Positions 24,178 to 32,985 of a stretch of DNA of 64,000 bases are shown in pieces. This DNA is from a virus. The stretch's first letter is position 1. Every line of letters starts with the position of its first letter. The notes beneath the pieces are model-generated. The model made no database searches. It was not told the origin of the DNA and was given only the letters and a program-made list of their open reading frames with translations. Made by a program: the position numbers and the translations under genes. The stretch is from the IMG/VR virus record IMGVR_UViG_3300047554_000338, positions 1 to 64,000 of that record, one strand, 5' to 3'.

Positions 24178-26780
24178 TACTTCACGTCCTTTCCAAGCAC
24201 CAAGCCCGTCCAGGTTGAGCCCGCGTCGTAAGTAAAGAAGCCCAGCACATCGCGGCCAGAGCTTGTCAGTGTCGGAGCTGTACCGCCGGCCCACTTCACG
24301 TTTGACCACCAGTTGACTGTCGCGCTGCCGCCGTTCGTTAGGTCAAGGATGAAGCTGGCCGCAGTGCCAGTCGTTGGCGTGTTTGACACAGTGAATGTCG
24401 TCGTGCCGCTGATCGTCTTGCTGAAGTAGTTGGCCGTCGCCAGGTCAATCGCGCTGGCGCTGATCGTTGCCTTCAATTCCTGCAAAGCACCACCAGTCAA
24501 ACGCGTCTCGCCCTTGTGGGTGATACGAAGGCGCTCGGCTGGGCCAGAGCCACCGTCCGCTGTAGTACCAAACACCAGGTCAGTAGGCATGTCGTTAGTG
24601 CCAGGCGTCGCGCTCACCAGCGCATTGATAAACGCGCCCTGCAAATACTGCGTGCCATCAAATCCGCGGAACACTAGGTTGCCCATCACGTCGCCGCTTT
24701 GGACAATCGCGCCGCTGCGGTTCTTCTCAAGCACAACATAAGACGCATTGCCGTCTGCGGTGGTGTTCCGCTGCACCAGCTGCGGGTAGTAGCCGCTGTT
24801 GGAAACCAGCGCGATGCCAGCTGACGTCACGTTGTCCGGTGTAGTTGTTCCGATGCCCAAGACACCAGTCGAGCTCACCACCAGGGGCGTCGCGTCGGAT
24901 GCCACGTCTTCGATGTAGAGCGCGTTGCCAGAGCCCACTTGCGTGATGCTTAACGCATCGCTTGATGTGTTAACGCTAATGATCTGGTTGGCCGTGAATG
25001 TGTTGGTCGCGCCAAGTTGTGCGTAACCAGACGCAGGCAAGTAAGCCGTTATCCAAGCCGCGCCGTCATAGACGCGCATCTCATTCGATGTCGAATTCCA
25101 GTACAGGTTGCCCTCTACCAACGCGCCGCCAGAGTTGTTGACTGTTGGGTCTGAAGACTTGCTGCCAAGGTACTGGTTGTTGAACGTGGTGTATGAGCTC
25201 GCGGCAGAAGTCGCAGAGCCAGCTGCAGCCGTTGCGCTACCAGACGCGCTAGAGGCAGACGCTGCCGCGGCAGAGGCAGAGGACGCCGCAGCAGCTGCGG
25301 ACGCAGCAGCCGTGGTCGTTGAACCAAAGATTGTGTCGATGTAGTTCTTGGTCGCTGCGTCTTGAGCCAATGTGGGATCGCCGAGGCCGGTGATCTTGTT
25401 TGTGCCCATCGCGATCGCGCCCGACATCGTGCCGCCAGTCAGGTTCAGCTTGAGCGCCAAAGCGGCGTCAACCTGGGCCTGTGTGTAGGCGTCAGTGATG
25501 CCAAAGCCGGCCAAGGTCGTTGGGTTTGTGCCAGCAGTCACGCGGCCATACGCGTCAACAGTCACCGACTTGTAGGTCGATGCAGTCACGCCAGTCGTGG
25601 CCAGGTCGATGTCGTCAGTGCCGACAACGATGCGAGACGCGGACGCTGTGCCGACGTTGATTGTGTTGCCAGACTTGAACAGACCAGCGCCAGCAGTGAT
25701 CTGGCCAGCGCCTGAGAACTGCTCCCAGGTGACAGCTGTGACGCCCAATGTCCCACCTGCTGGGGATGTGCAGACCCAGCCAGAGTTGTCGTTGACTGTG
25801 CCTTCTTCTACAAACGTGAAAGCGCCTACCAGCTCTGCCCAAGTGTCAGCGTCAGTTGAACGCGACCAGGAGCCTGCAGCCACGACATAGATGCCGTTCT
25901 CAGCTGCGCTTGACTGGTTCTTAACCAGGACGCGTTCGCCTGCGATCACGGCCACGCCGTCGATCGTCTGAGTGCCCGACAGCGTGATGTTGGCCGTTGT
26001 GCCAACGCGGCAGGAGCCCTTGACATCGAGGCCCTGGGCGACGCTGTCAACGTAGGCCTTTGTGGCCGCGTCCTGGTCAGCCGTTGGAGTGGCCAGGCCC
26101 GTGATCTTGCTGGAGCCCATTGCAATGGCCCCAGACATCGTGCCGCCCGTCAGTGCCAGGCGAAGCGCGTCTTGCGAGTCAACGTAGGCCTTGTTGGCTG
26201 CGTCGGTGGGGTTTGTAGGAGTGCTCAAGCCGGTGATGGTCGCGGAGCTGCCGGCAGTCATGTCCAGCGCTCCAGTGACAACCAGGTCGTTGAACGTCGA
26301 AGTGCCAGAGCCAGCCGTCACGTTGCCGGTGACGTTGCCAGTAACTCCACCCGTTGCGGTGATCGCACCAGTCACGGCCAAAGTTGAGGCCAAGGTAGCC
26401 GCGCCGCCTACAGAGAACGTGCCAGCCACTGAGGCGTTACCGGCAGCAGTCAGAGCCTTGCCAAAGGGAATCGTCAGGCCGACAGTCGAGAACTGAGCGG
26501 TGTTGACGCCTAGGACAGACATCCAAACTGAGCCTGAGCCTGAGCGATACAGGCCGGTGTTGGTTTCGTTCAAGAACGAAAGGCCAGGCGCGCTCACAGC
26601 ACCATCAGCAATGCGGAAAGGCGCTAGCATTCCACCAGCGCCCGTGCGAGACAGGGAGTTGGTTAGCGCGTCAGCCACGTCCTCCAGCGTCGTGTTGGCC
26701 CATTCGGCTTCGATTACGTCACCAGGAGTGACGGGGTTGCCGCCTGGCAGCGTGTAAATTCCTGATGCGTTGCGTGGCAT
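24177..26780 (-). CDS. Tail fibre protein
   Basis: An 867-residue fibre. The N-terminus is MPRNASGIYTLPGGNPV followed by TGLYRSGSGSVWMSVLG. Repeats of a GTMSGAIAMG...KITGL...PT...DAATKAYVDS type follow (about residues 175-255 and 445-490). Next comes an Ala/Ser-rich coiled coil (about 495-540, AAASAAAAASSAS) like that of lambda Stf-type fibres, then a GIGTTTPDNVTSAGIALVS knob-proximal region and a variable tip. It would connect the tail to the receptor-binding protein. The stop overlaps the next start by one base. Confidence 0.85.
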   Translation of the reverse strand: MPRNASGIYTLPGGNPVTPGDVIEAEWANTTLEDVADALTNSLSRTGAGGMLAPFRIADGAVSAPGLSFLNETNTGLYRSGSGSVWMSVLGVNTAQFSTVGLTIPFGKALTAAGNASVAGTFSVGGAATLASTLAVTGAITATGGVTGNVTGNVTAGSGTSTFNDLVVTGALDMTAGSSATITGLSTPTNPTDAANKAYVDSQDALRLALTGGTMSGAIAMGSSKITGLATPTADQDAATKAYVDSVAQGLDVKGSCRVGTTANITLSGTQTIDGVAVIAGERVLVKNQSSAAENGIYVVAAGSWSRSTDADTWAELVGAFTFVEEGTVNDNSGWVCTSPAGGTLGVTAVTWEQFSGAGQITAGAGLFKSGNTINVGTASASRIVVGTDDIDLATTGVTASTYKSVTVDAYGRVTAGTNPTTLAGFGITDAYTQAQVDAALALKLNLTGGTMSGAIAMGTNKITGLGDPTLAQDAATKNYIDTIFGSTTTAAASAAAAASSASAAAASASSASGSATAAAGSATSAASSYTTFNNQYLGSKSSDPTVNNSGGALVEGNLYWNSTSNEMRVYDGAAWITAYLPASGYAQLGATNTFTANQIISVNTSSDALSITQVGSGNALYIEDVASDATPLVVSSTGVLGIGTTTPDNVTSAGIALVSNSGYYPQLVQRNTTADGNASYVVLEKNRSGAIVQSGDVMGNLVFRGFDGTQYLQGAFINALVSATPGTNDMPTDLVFGTTADGGSGPAERLRITHKGETRLTGGALQELKATISASAIDLATANYFSKTISGTTTFTVSNTPTTGTAASFILDLTNGGSATVNWWSNVKWAGGTAPTLTSSGRDVLGFFTYDAGSTWTGLVLGKDVK

Positions 26781-26792
26781 GTCTTGCTCCTA

Positions 26793-28655
26793 TTACTGTG
26801 TATCCATCTGAATCGCTGTCTGAGCTGCGTATGGACGCAAAATCTCGACAAGCGTTTTGGGGTCCTTAGCCGCCATTATCCTTGCTGCCGTCTTGGGGTC
26901 TGTCAGAGCTCGAGCGAGCAGCTGCTCAGTCTGGCTCTGTGTCATTTTGAATGGGAAACCCATCACGCCAGCGGCCAGTCTGCCCACCATGGAGTCAGCT
27001 GCGGACTGCGGGATTCCCAGCGGGCCCAAGAATTGACGCACCACGTTCTGCGCGCCCAGGTACTGAGCTGTCGGTGAACCTGGCACTCTGGCGAGCTCCT
27101 GAGCACCGGCGTAGCGCGCCATGTCCTGGCCGATGCCGTTGATCTGGGCCATCTGTGCAGGGTCCATGACGCCTTCCATCGTCGCGCTTTTGAGGCCGGT
27201 AGCTGTGCGAGCAGTCTTGTCCGCGTTGCGCAGTGCGTTCGCATAGCTGCTTGCGTTGACGCGAGCGAGCGAGTCGTTGCTGAAATCTGTCAGCGCGGGC
27301 AATGCCGTGTCGCGTAGCTTTTGGCCGATGGCCATTTGATTGATCGGACGCGACATCGCCGCAAAGGTGCGGCGGGCCTCACCATGCATCGGTGACGCCA
27401 TGTCCAGGTAGGCCAGGAGCTTGTCTTGCGTATCCTTGAGCGCCCCGGCCAATTCCGCGTTGCCGGACGTTTTGGCCGCTCCGATCTGGCCATCAAGAGC
27501 TTTCTTAACGAATTGCAAGCCTTCAACGCTGCCAGCGGGATCGTCAATCTTGATGCCTTTTTCACGCGCCAGCTGACGCGCTTCGCTCATGGCGCGCTGC
27601 ACTGAAGGCCGCTGCATGAGGTCTTTCATCAACACGTTGGCCTCACGCGTGGGAGCTAGACCAGCAGCTCGAGCCTGGCCATAGAGGTCGTCAGCGGCCG
27701 TGTTACGGGCAGCGGTGAAGAAATCCATGCGGCCATCGTTACCGGCCAGGTCATCGAGCACGCCCTTGTAGCCGGCGAACTGACGGCCACGGGATTCAGC
27801 CAAGGCAGACGCCACGTCGGACGAGCTCGCGGCCGCGCCACGTTGCAGCTGAGCAATGCCTGGGTCCATGGTGGCCTCGGCCAGCGTGGGTGTCACGCCA
27901 GGCACATACTCCACCGGATTGGCTGCAGCTGCGCGAACCTTGGCAGGATCAGTTGCAAAGCGATCCAGCGTGCGCCTCAGGATGCGCTCGCGCCCACCTT
28001 GCCACAGAGGCTCTAGCGTGGCCTTGGCGCCGCCATAAGCAGCCGATAGCACCCTACCCCCTACCTCGCCTGCTGTGCCCGCCAGAGCGCCCGTTGTGGC
28101 ACCCCCAGACATGTCCTCTGGGGTTGTTATGGCACCAATGACTCCACCGGACCCGGCTGCACCGACATAAGGTGCCGCACCCCTGAAAGCGCCGGCAGCT
28201 CGAGGAAGCACGCGAGCGCCCGCCTGCACGCCCTTGGTGATCGCTTGGGCGCCCTTTACGCCAGGCACAAACGTCAGCGCGGCGTCAGTAAGGCCCTTGC
28301 CCCACGCGCCTGCGCTGGTGTCCATCAAAGGCTTGTCCAGGGCCTCGTCAGCCTTGGCAGCAGCCTCGTCGTAACCGCCAATGCCGATCATGTTGCCCAC
28401 TCGTTTTACTGAGCGGCCAATGTCGGTGAATGCCTTGCCGGCACCTGCCGCGAGCTTCTCGGTGGTGGACATGGAATTGACCAGGTCCTTTTGCAACCGA
28501 TCGCGCTCGGTGTCGTAGTCGATGTTGTTGTAAAAGCGGCTGGGAGGAATGTCGCTGTAATACTTCCTGCGCAATGCAATCAGCAACTGGTCGTCGTTCA
28601 AGTCTCCGTACATTGGAAACTTCTCGCGAATCTCGGAGACTTTGATTTTGTCCAC
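26793..28655 (-). CDS. Internal virion (ejection) protein, 620 aa
   Basis: A helical, Ala/Gly-rich protein with alternating hydrophobic glycine-rich stretches (about 90-220, for example GAAPYVGAAGSGGVIGAI) and long charged helices. That build is typical of podovirus ejection proteins that are stored in the head and form a channel during infection. The N-terminus (VSEIREKFPMYGDLNDDQLL) is a short motif often seen at the start of such large proteins. It lies in the gp14-16-like position before the fibres. Phage B's 589-residue gene at the same place has a similar style but low similarity. Confidence 0.62.
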   Translation of the reverse strand: MDKIKVSEIREKFPMYGDLNDDQLLIALRRKYYSDIPPSRFYNNIDYDTERDRLQKDLVNSMSTTEKLAAGAGKAFTDIGRSVKRVGNMIGIGGYDEAAAKADEALDKPLMDTSAGAWGKGLTDAALTFVPGVKGAQAITKGVQAGARVLPRAAGAFRGAAPYVGAAGSGGVIGAITTPEDMSGGATTGALAGTAGEVGGRVLSAAYGGAKATLEPLWQGGRERILRRTLDRFATDPAKVRAAAANPVEYVPGVTPTLAEATMDPGIAQLQRGAAASSSDVASALAESRGRQFAGYKGVLDDLAGNDGRMDFFTAARNTAADDLYGQARAAGLAPTREANVLMKDLMQRPSVQRAMSEARQLAREKGIKIDDPAGSVEGLQFVKKALDGQIGAAKTSGNAELAGALKDTQDKLLAYLDMASPMHGEARRTFAAMSRPINQMAIGQKLRDTALPALTDFSNDSLARVNASSYANALRNADKTARTATGLKSATMEGVMDPAQMAQINGIGQDMARYAGAQELARVPGSPTAQYLGAQNVVRQFLGPLGIPQSAADSMVGRLAAGVMGFPFKMTQSQTEQLLARALTDPKTAARIMAAKDPKTLVEILRPYAAQTAIQMDTQ

Positions 28656-28657
28656 GA

Positions 28658-29857
28658 TTACCTCCGCAGATTCAATGGATCATTGTTAGCAGCAGGCGCT
28701 CCACCAGGTCCGTTCTGAGGCAACGCACGGCCAGCGCGGGATTGCAGCGCCTTCATGTAAACGTCGTAGCTGGCAGTCTTTTGCGCGACTTGGCCAGGCT
28801 TGTCACCAAGCTGTGGCACCAGCTCACGCACCTTTTCATTTGCCTCATACATGTTCATGCCGGCACCAGTGGCAGCACGCAAAAGTGCCTCAGACATTGA
28901 TCTGGAAGCCTGAACAAATTGCTGGCGATCGTCGGGGCGCAAGTAGTTTGCGAAGTCCTCGCCCACGCCTGGAATGAAGCCAGCAGCTCGCTCGCCTACC
29001 GTTGGATAGGCGGCCGCGGAGTTGTTTTTGATAACTCTTTCCATGTTTCGGCGGGCGTTGTCAGCCTGGAAGAACCAGCCTGCTGCCTTGCGCTCATCCT
29101 CGGAAGGCTGTGCGCTGCTAGCTTTGGGCGCCACAGCTCCCTGGTAAGGGATTGCCTGGCCACCGTCGTCATAGGTGAACAGTTGGCCGTTCTTCTGTCT
29201 AAACACCGGCTCGTTGTTGGGACCGGAGCCGATCTGTTGAGCCACGCCCGTGCCCAGGCCGCCACCGCCGCCGGTGGCAATCATGCGTTGCGTGTTGGCG
29301 TTCATCAGGCGGATTTCGTTGACCACCGCGTCTTGCGAGGCCTGATAACGAGCGCGCTCTTGTGCGGTTTGCGCCGTCTCTGCCATCTGCTGGTAGGCAC
29401 GGGCCTGCTGCATAAGAAACTCAGCCTTGCGGTTTTGGCCGACTTCGGGGTCCTTGATGTACTTACCGTCAGACGTGATCATGCCGCTGCCCATCTTCAT
29501 GGGTTCAGTGGCCGCGGACGCCTTCTTAAGCAGCTGCTGCTGCATAGGTGCAAAGCTCTCGCCGGCAAACTGAGCAGCCATCGCGGCAAGCATGGAGCGA
29601 TCGGCCTGCTCACCGCGCTGTTTAGCAAACGCCTGAAACTCGCTCATGTCGGGCTCTTGGTCGTAGAGCTCGGCACCTTGTTGATACAGTTGTGCGGCTC
29701 GGCCGCGCAGTGCTTCGATTGAGTTGGGCAGCATCGTGCGCGGTGCTGTCACGTTGCTAGACAACGTGTCACCAGCGGACGTGATGCGCGCTTTGGCTTT
29801 TTTGAGGAGTCCGTAGGACGGTTGCTCCTCTTCGGGGTTGAAGAGGCTGTAATCCAT
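28658..29857 (-). CDS. Internal virion protein, 399 aa
   Basis: A mostly helical protein with a Gln/Ala-rich middle (FLMQQARAYQQMAETAQTAQERARYQ), a Gly-rich hinge (about 195-205) and a C-terminal helical domain (FVQASRSMSEALLRAATGAGM). It lies in the row of internal virion genes. The last 130 residues of the partial phage B gene at 63160-64000 are only loosely similar. A structural or ejection role is inferred from position and composition. No enzyme motif is seen. Confidence 0.6.
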   Translation of the reverse strand: MDYSLFNPEEEQPSYGLLKKAKARITSAGDTLSSNVTAPRTMLPNSIEALRGRAAQLYQQGAELYDQEPDMSEFQAFAKQRGEQADRSMLAAMAAQFAGESFAPMQQQLLKKASAATEPMKMGSGMITSDGKYIKDPEVGQNRKAEFLMQQARAYQQMAETAQTAQERARYQASQDAVVNEIRLMNANTQRMIATGGGGGLGTGVAQQIGSGPNNEPVFRQKNGQLFTYDDGGQAIPYQGAVAPKASSAQPSEDERKAAGWFFQADNARRNMERVIKNNSAAAYPTVGERAAGFIPGVGEDFANYLRPDDRQQFVQASRSMSEALLRAATGAGMNMYEANEKVRELVPQLGDKPGQVAQKTASYDVYMKALQSRAGRALPQNGPGGAPAANNDPLNLRR

Positions 29858-29859
29858 GA

Positions 29860-30237
29860 TCAGTACCCCGAGTTAGGCATAGGGAAGTTGTAATCACCCG
29901 TGTCCATAGAGCCGTCACCGGTCAGGCCCATTTGCTTGCGGCGCAGGCGCTCGCGCATTTGCTGCAAAGCCATTGCCTGGTTGGAATTCATGTCGCGCAA
30001 CTTGGAGTCCACGCCCTTCTGCTGCTGTCCCGCCAGGTAGCCTTGGCCCATCTGAGCGATTGCCTGACCGATGCCAGGCGCTACATAGTGGTTGCCCACC
30101 ATCTGGCCTTGCAGCGGCGCCATAGCGTTGCCGCGCAATGCATCGACCATGGCCTGCTTCTTCTTGAGCTCGGCTTCCTCAGGACGCATTTGGCCCATTT
30201 GGACCAGGTACTCAAACATCATTTCGTCATTCATCAC
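29860..30237 (-). CDS. Small internal virion protein, 125 aa
   Basis: An N-terminal acidic helix (MMNDEMMFEYLVQMGQMRPEEAELKKK) is followed by a Gln/Gly-rich segment (PLQGQMVGNHYVAPGIGQAIAQMGQGY) and a basic helix rich in Gln and Arg. It lies two bases from the next gene and overlaps the upstream one by four. The composition matches other small head-interior or tail-connector proteins; no family is recognised. Confidence 0.62.
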   Translation of the reverse strand: MMNDEMMFEYLVQMGQMRPEEAELKKKQAMVDALRGNAMAPLQGQMVGNHYVAPGIGQAIAQMGQGYLAGQQQKGVDSKLRDMNSNQAMALQQMRERLRRKQMGLTGDGSMDTGDYNFPMPNSGY

Positions 30238-31523
30238 AGGCCTCCGTAATTCACCATCAAATAACCGTTGGCGTGACGCTTGACTAGGTCAGGACGTACA
30301 GCCTCTACTTCTTGCGCAATCACACCGCGTTGCGACATTCCCATCATTGTGTAGTCGTAAATGCCCACGCCAATCGCGTGAGTGCCAACCCGCTTGATGT
30401 TGGTCTTTAAGCGACGGTCAGAGAACAGGAACGCGGAGCCCAGCTGAGCACCGGCGCTGAGCAAGTTGCCAGAGGCTGCGTTCTGAGCGTTGGCCGCGCC
30501 CAGGGCTGCGTCGTAGCCCATCTGTGTCGCGCCCAGGATGTTGGGTGTCTGTGCCTGGCCGGATTGCGAGAACGACGGCATGTTGGGCATTGCCACTTGC
30601 TGGCCAGAGAGCAATGCGTTCATCTCGTTCAACGACATGCCACGGCGCTGCATCTGCTCGGCAATCGCTTGCTGACGCAGTTGGTTCTGTGCGTTGGCGT
30701 ATTGCTGGTTGAGGCCAAACTGCTGCTGCATTGCCTGGTTCTGAGCCTGCATGCGTGACTGATCCAGCGCGGACGCCTGGCCCAGTGCCTGGTTCTGGAA
30801 CTGAGCCGCGCCCAGGTTTTGGTTGAACGATTGCTGAGCGGTGCCCATCTGCATGTTGTACAGACGCTGCGCCTCATCACCAGCCGTGTTGAGCGCGTTG
30901 TAGCGCTCGGCTGACTGACGCTGCGACATGTTGTTGAGCTCGCGGTCGTAACCTTCAGTGCCTGGGCGGAAGCCCATGTTGGAGAGCTTTGTCTCGAGCT
31001 GGCGTTGTTGGTAGTCATGCACCGGCTGCATCTTCTGCATTAGCTGGTTGGCCACCGTGTCACGGTAGCTCGAGTCAAACTGAGGCAGGGGCGCACCAAA
31101 GTTAAATGACGAGGTGAGGCCCTTTGAGTAGTCGCCTACTTCCGTCTGCAAGTCCGATGGCTTGTTAGCCGATGTCATTTGCGGCATGCCGGAATAGTCG
31201 AACGGCATCGCGTATTCAGTTGCCACGCGATCCATGAAGTTGCTGGCCAGGTTGCTGCGGTCAGCCTGCAAGCCTGTTTGCGCATCAAGCGCGGACTGGA
31301 GTGCCGGCGCGAGCGTTGTGTTCTGCGTCCATGCCGTGACATCCTGACCCGTTGCAGGATCGGTGACAGTTTGGGTGCCCCAGGTCTGCGATCCAAACGG
31401 TGTGTTGATCGTTGGCCTGTTGGCGTAGTTTTGCATGTTCAGGTTCTCTTTCGAGAGCTGACCCTGCAACTGTGTTGCGCCGATGTAATCGGGCGCTGCT
31501 GGTGCCGATCCTTTGCTACCCAT
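30234..31523 (-). CDS. Internal virion protein with S74-type C-terminal chaperone-like segment
   Basis: A 429-residue protein, very rich in Gln, Asn and Met (about 150-330), that reads like a fibrous or coiled-coil internal protein. The last 60 residues (SDRRLKTNIKRVG, then GVIAQEVEAVRPDLV and NGYLMVNYG) match the start of the Peptidase_S74 intramolecular chaperone found at the ends of phage fibres. The rest of the S74 fold, with its cleavage site, is not there. It may help trimerisation without cleavage. It is coupled to the GNAT-like gene by an eight-base overlap. Confidence 0.68.
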   Translation of the reverse strand: MGSKGSAPAAPDYIGATQLQGQLSKENLNMQNYANRPTINTPFGSQTWGTQTVTDPATGQDVTAWTQNTTLAPALQSALDAQTGLQADRSNLASNFMDRVATEYAMPFDYSGMPQMTSANKPSDLQTEVGDYSKGLTSSFNFGAPLPQFDSSYRDTVANQLMQKMQPVHDYQQRQLETKLSNMGFRPGTEGYDRELNNMSQRQSAERYNALNTAGDEAQRLYNMQMGTAQQSFNQNLGAAQFQNQALGQASALDQSRMQAQNQAMQQQFGLNQQYANAQNQLRQQAIAEQMQRRGMSLNEMNALLSGQQVAMPNMPSFSQSGQAQTPNILGATQMGYDAALGAANAQNAASGNLLSAGAQLGSAFLFSDRRLKTNIKRVGTHAIGVGIYDYTMMGMSQRGVIAQEVEAVRPDLVKRHANGYLMVNYGGL

Positions 31524-31944
31524 GATTCACCTCTTCCGTTTCTTTTGTCTTAATCCATCTGCACTCGCTGTACAGCATTTCAAACATCACTGAGTCAACA
31601 GTCTGTGCGATCTCTCGATACCCCAAACGCTTGACCAAGTTCAATGCTTCATCGTTGTTCTTGTAAATCAGCCCATACACCGCGTCCTTGCCGCACTGAA
31701 TGAATGGGTACTCAAACGCGTTCTTCAGTAACTGCCTTGTCAGACTCTGCGGATTATCGAACGCCACATGCATCCAGCACGCTGAGTCTGACCAACAATT
31801 AAATCCAACTGCTGCCGCTATTGTCCCATCGCTTCGCATGGTGGCCATTGTCCTAAGGTCGCTGCTCCAGGGCAGGCGAGTCTTGCGGTTCATCCATTCC
31901 CAGATGACCGGATAGTCTCCCTGCTTGTCTGTTGCGAGCTGCAT
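31516..31944 (-). CDS. GNAT-like protein (T7 gp13-type position)
   Basis: A 142-residue protein with a GNAT-like layout: a central strand with AAAVGFNCW, then YGLIYKNNDEALNLVKRLGYREI, which matches the last helix and strand of acetyltransferases (N-x2-A-x5-LGY). Internal virion protein gp13 of T7 occupies the same place in the tail order and is also acetyltransferase-like, so this is probably its functional equivalent rather than a metabolic enzyme. The acetyl-CoA loop (Q/R-x2-G-x-G/A) is not clear, so catalysis is doubtful. Confidence 0.68.
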   Translation of the reverse strand: MQLATDKQGDYPVIWEWMNRKTRLPWSSDLRTMATMRSDGTIAAAVGFNCWSDSACWMHVAFDNPQSLTRQLLKNAFEYPFIQCGKDAVYGLIYKNNDEALNLVKRLGYREIAQTVDSVMFEMLYSECRWIKTKETEEVNHG

Positions 31945-31947
31945 ACG

Positions 31948-32985
31948 TCAGAACTCCAGCATGCCTAGTGTCTCGTCAAGTGCTGGCTTGCCTACACCAG
32001 CGCCACCCCCGCCCTGCGTGGCCATCCAGGCCTCATACGCCTTCAACTCGTCGGGCGACAGCAGCTCGGGGTAGTCAAACGTCATCGAAGTTGCGCCGGT
32101 GTCTTGATCAAGCGCGGGGCCGCTGGACTCCAAAGTGACTGAAGCCACCTTAGGCTTTGTCAGTGCCGTGATCTGGTCAGCAGTCAGACCAGACGCAGAG
32201 GTGAGCGAACTTGTACCGCTGTCTACGCCGGCAGCTGAGTTGTCAATCGATCCTGAGCCACCCATGGCTGCCACGATGGCGTCGCGCAAATCACCGGTTC
32301 CGCCTGTGGAACCAGTTCCCTCTGTGGTTACACCAGTGCCCGTAGTGCCCGTGCCGCCATTGCCGCCAGTGCTAGTGCCACCGGTTCCAGCGGTTCCAGT
32401 ACCACCAGTACCGGTGCCATCCGTGCCACCTGTGCCACCTGTGCCGTTACCATCCGTACCGCCATTACCGTTGTCAGTAATGACAGTGCCAACAGGCACA
32501 ATTGGATCCTCTAAGTCGTCATCGTCAGTAATGACAGTGCCAACGGGAACATATGGATCATCCAAAACGACGCCATCGTCAAGAATAATGTCGTCGTCAA
32601 TGATTTCGTCGTCTTCCTCGTCATCAATGATTCGCGGCCCCAAGACGATAGGCTCAACAATGCGCGGCGGCCGCGTCTGCGTCTCAGCACCTGGCAGTAT
32701 CACGTCGCGATTGGTGCGAGACATCGTCAATCTCGCAGGATTGAACAAGCTACGACGCACCGTGCGAGCGGTGGCAGATTCATGGCTAGGTGGGTTCGCG
32801 TATTGCGTCACACCGGCGTTATCTGTACCGCTGGCGCGCAACGCGTTGATCAAGGAGCTCGGCGCCAAGCGCGAGTTAGTTGATGGACGTTGCTGGAGAT
32901 ACTTGCCACCGGCAAATAGGTCAGGTGACCCCGCAATGAGTTGCAACGTCTCGTCTGGTAAACCGTATTCGTTTTTTCGTGCCAT
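31948..32985 (-). CDS. Gly/Thr-repeat structural protein
   Basis: A 345-residue protein with a long central low-complexity region. First there is an acidic Asp/Glu stretch with DDEEDDEIIDDD, then two copies of DPYVPVGTVITDD-type repeats, then a GTGGT-type Gly/Thr/Asn repeat array (about 195-240). The N-terminus (MARKNEYGLPDETLQL) and the C-terminus (MTFDYPELLSPDELKAYEAW) look folded. Asp-rich and Gly-rich repeats of this kind may bind calcium or form flexible fibres. The start overlaps the upstream stop by one base (TAATG). Confidence 0.65.
   Translation of the reverse strand: MARKNEYGLPDETLQLIAGSPDLFAGGKYLQQRPSTNSRLAPSSLINALRASGTDNAGVTQYANPPSHESATARTVRRSLFNPARLTMSRTNRDVILPGAETQTRPPRIVEPIVLGPRIIDDEEDDEIIDDDIILDDGVVLDDPYVPVGTVITDDDDLEDPIVPVGTVITDNGNGGTDGNGTGGTGGTDGTGTGGTGTAGTGGTSTGGNGGTGTTGTGVTTEGTGSTGGTGDLRDAIVAAMGGSGSIDNSAAGVDSGTSSLTSASGLTADQITALTKPKVASVTLESSGPALDQDTGATSMTFDYPELLSPDELKAYEAWMATQGGGGAGVGKPALDETLGMLEF

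Noticed and set aside
25198-25320. Repeat array or CRISPR-like pattern in the fibre gene
   Set aside because: It is the coding sequence of the Ala/Ser coiled coil, with no spacers and no fixed repeat unit.
32280-32480. Long plus-strand frame rich in Pro and Val opposite the Gly/Thr-repeat gene
   Set aside because: It is the mirror of the repeat array on the coding strand, without a ribosome site or neighbours on that strand.
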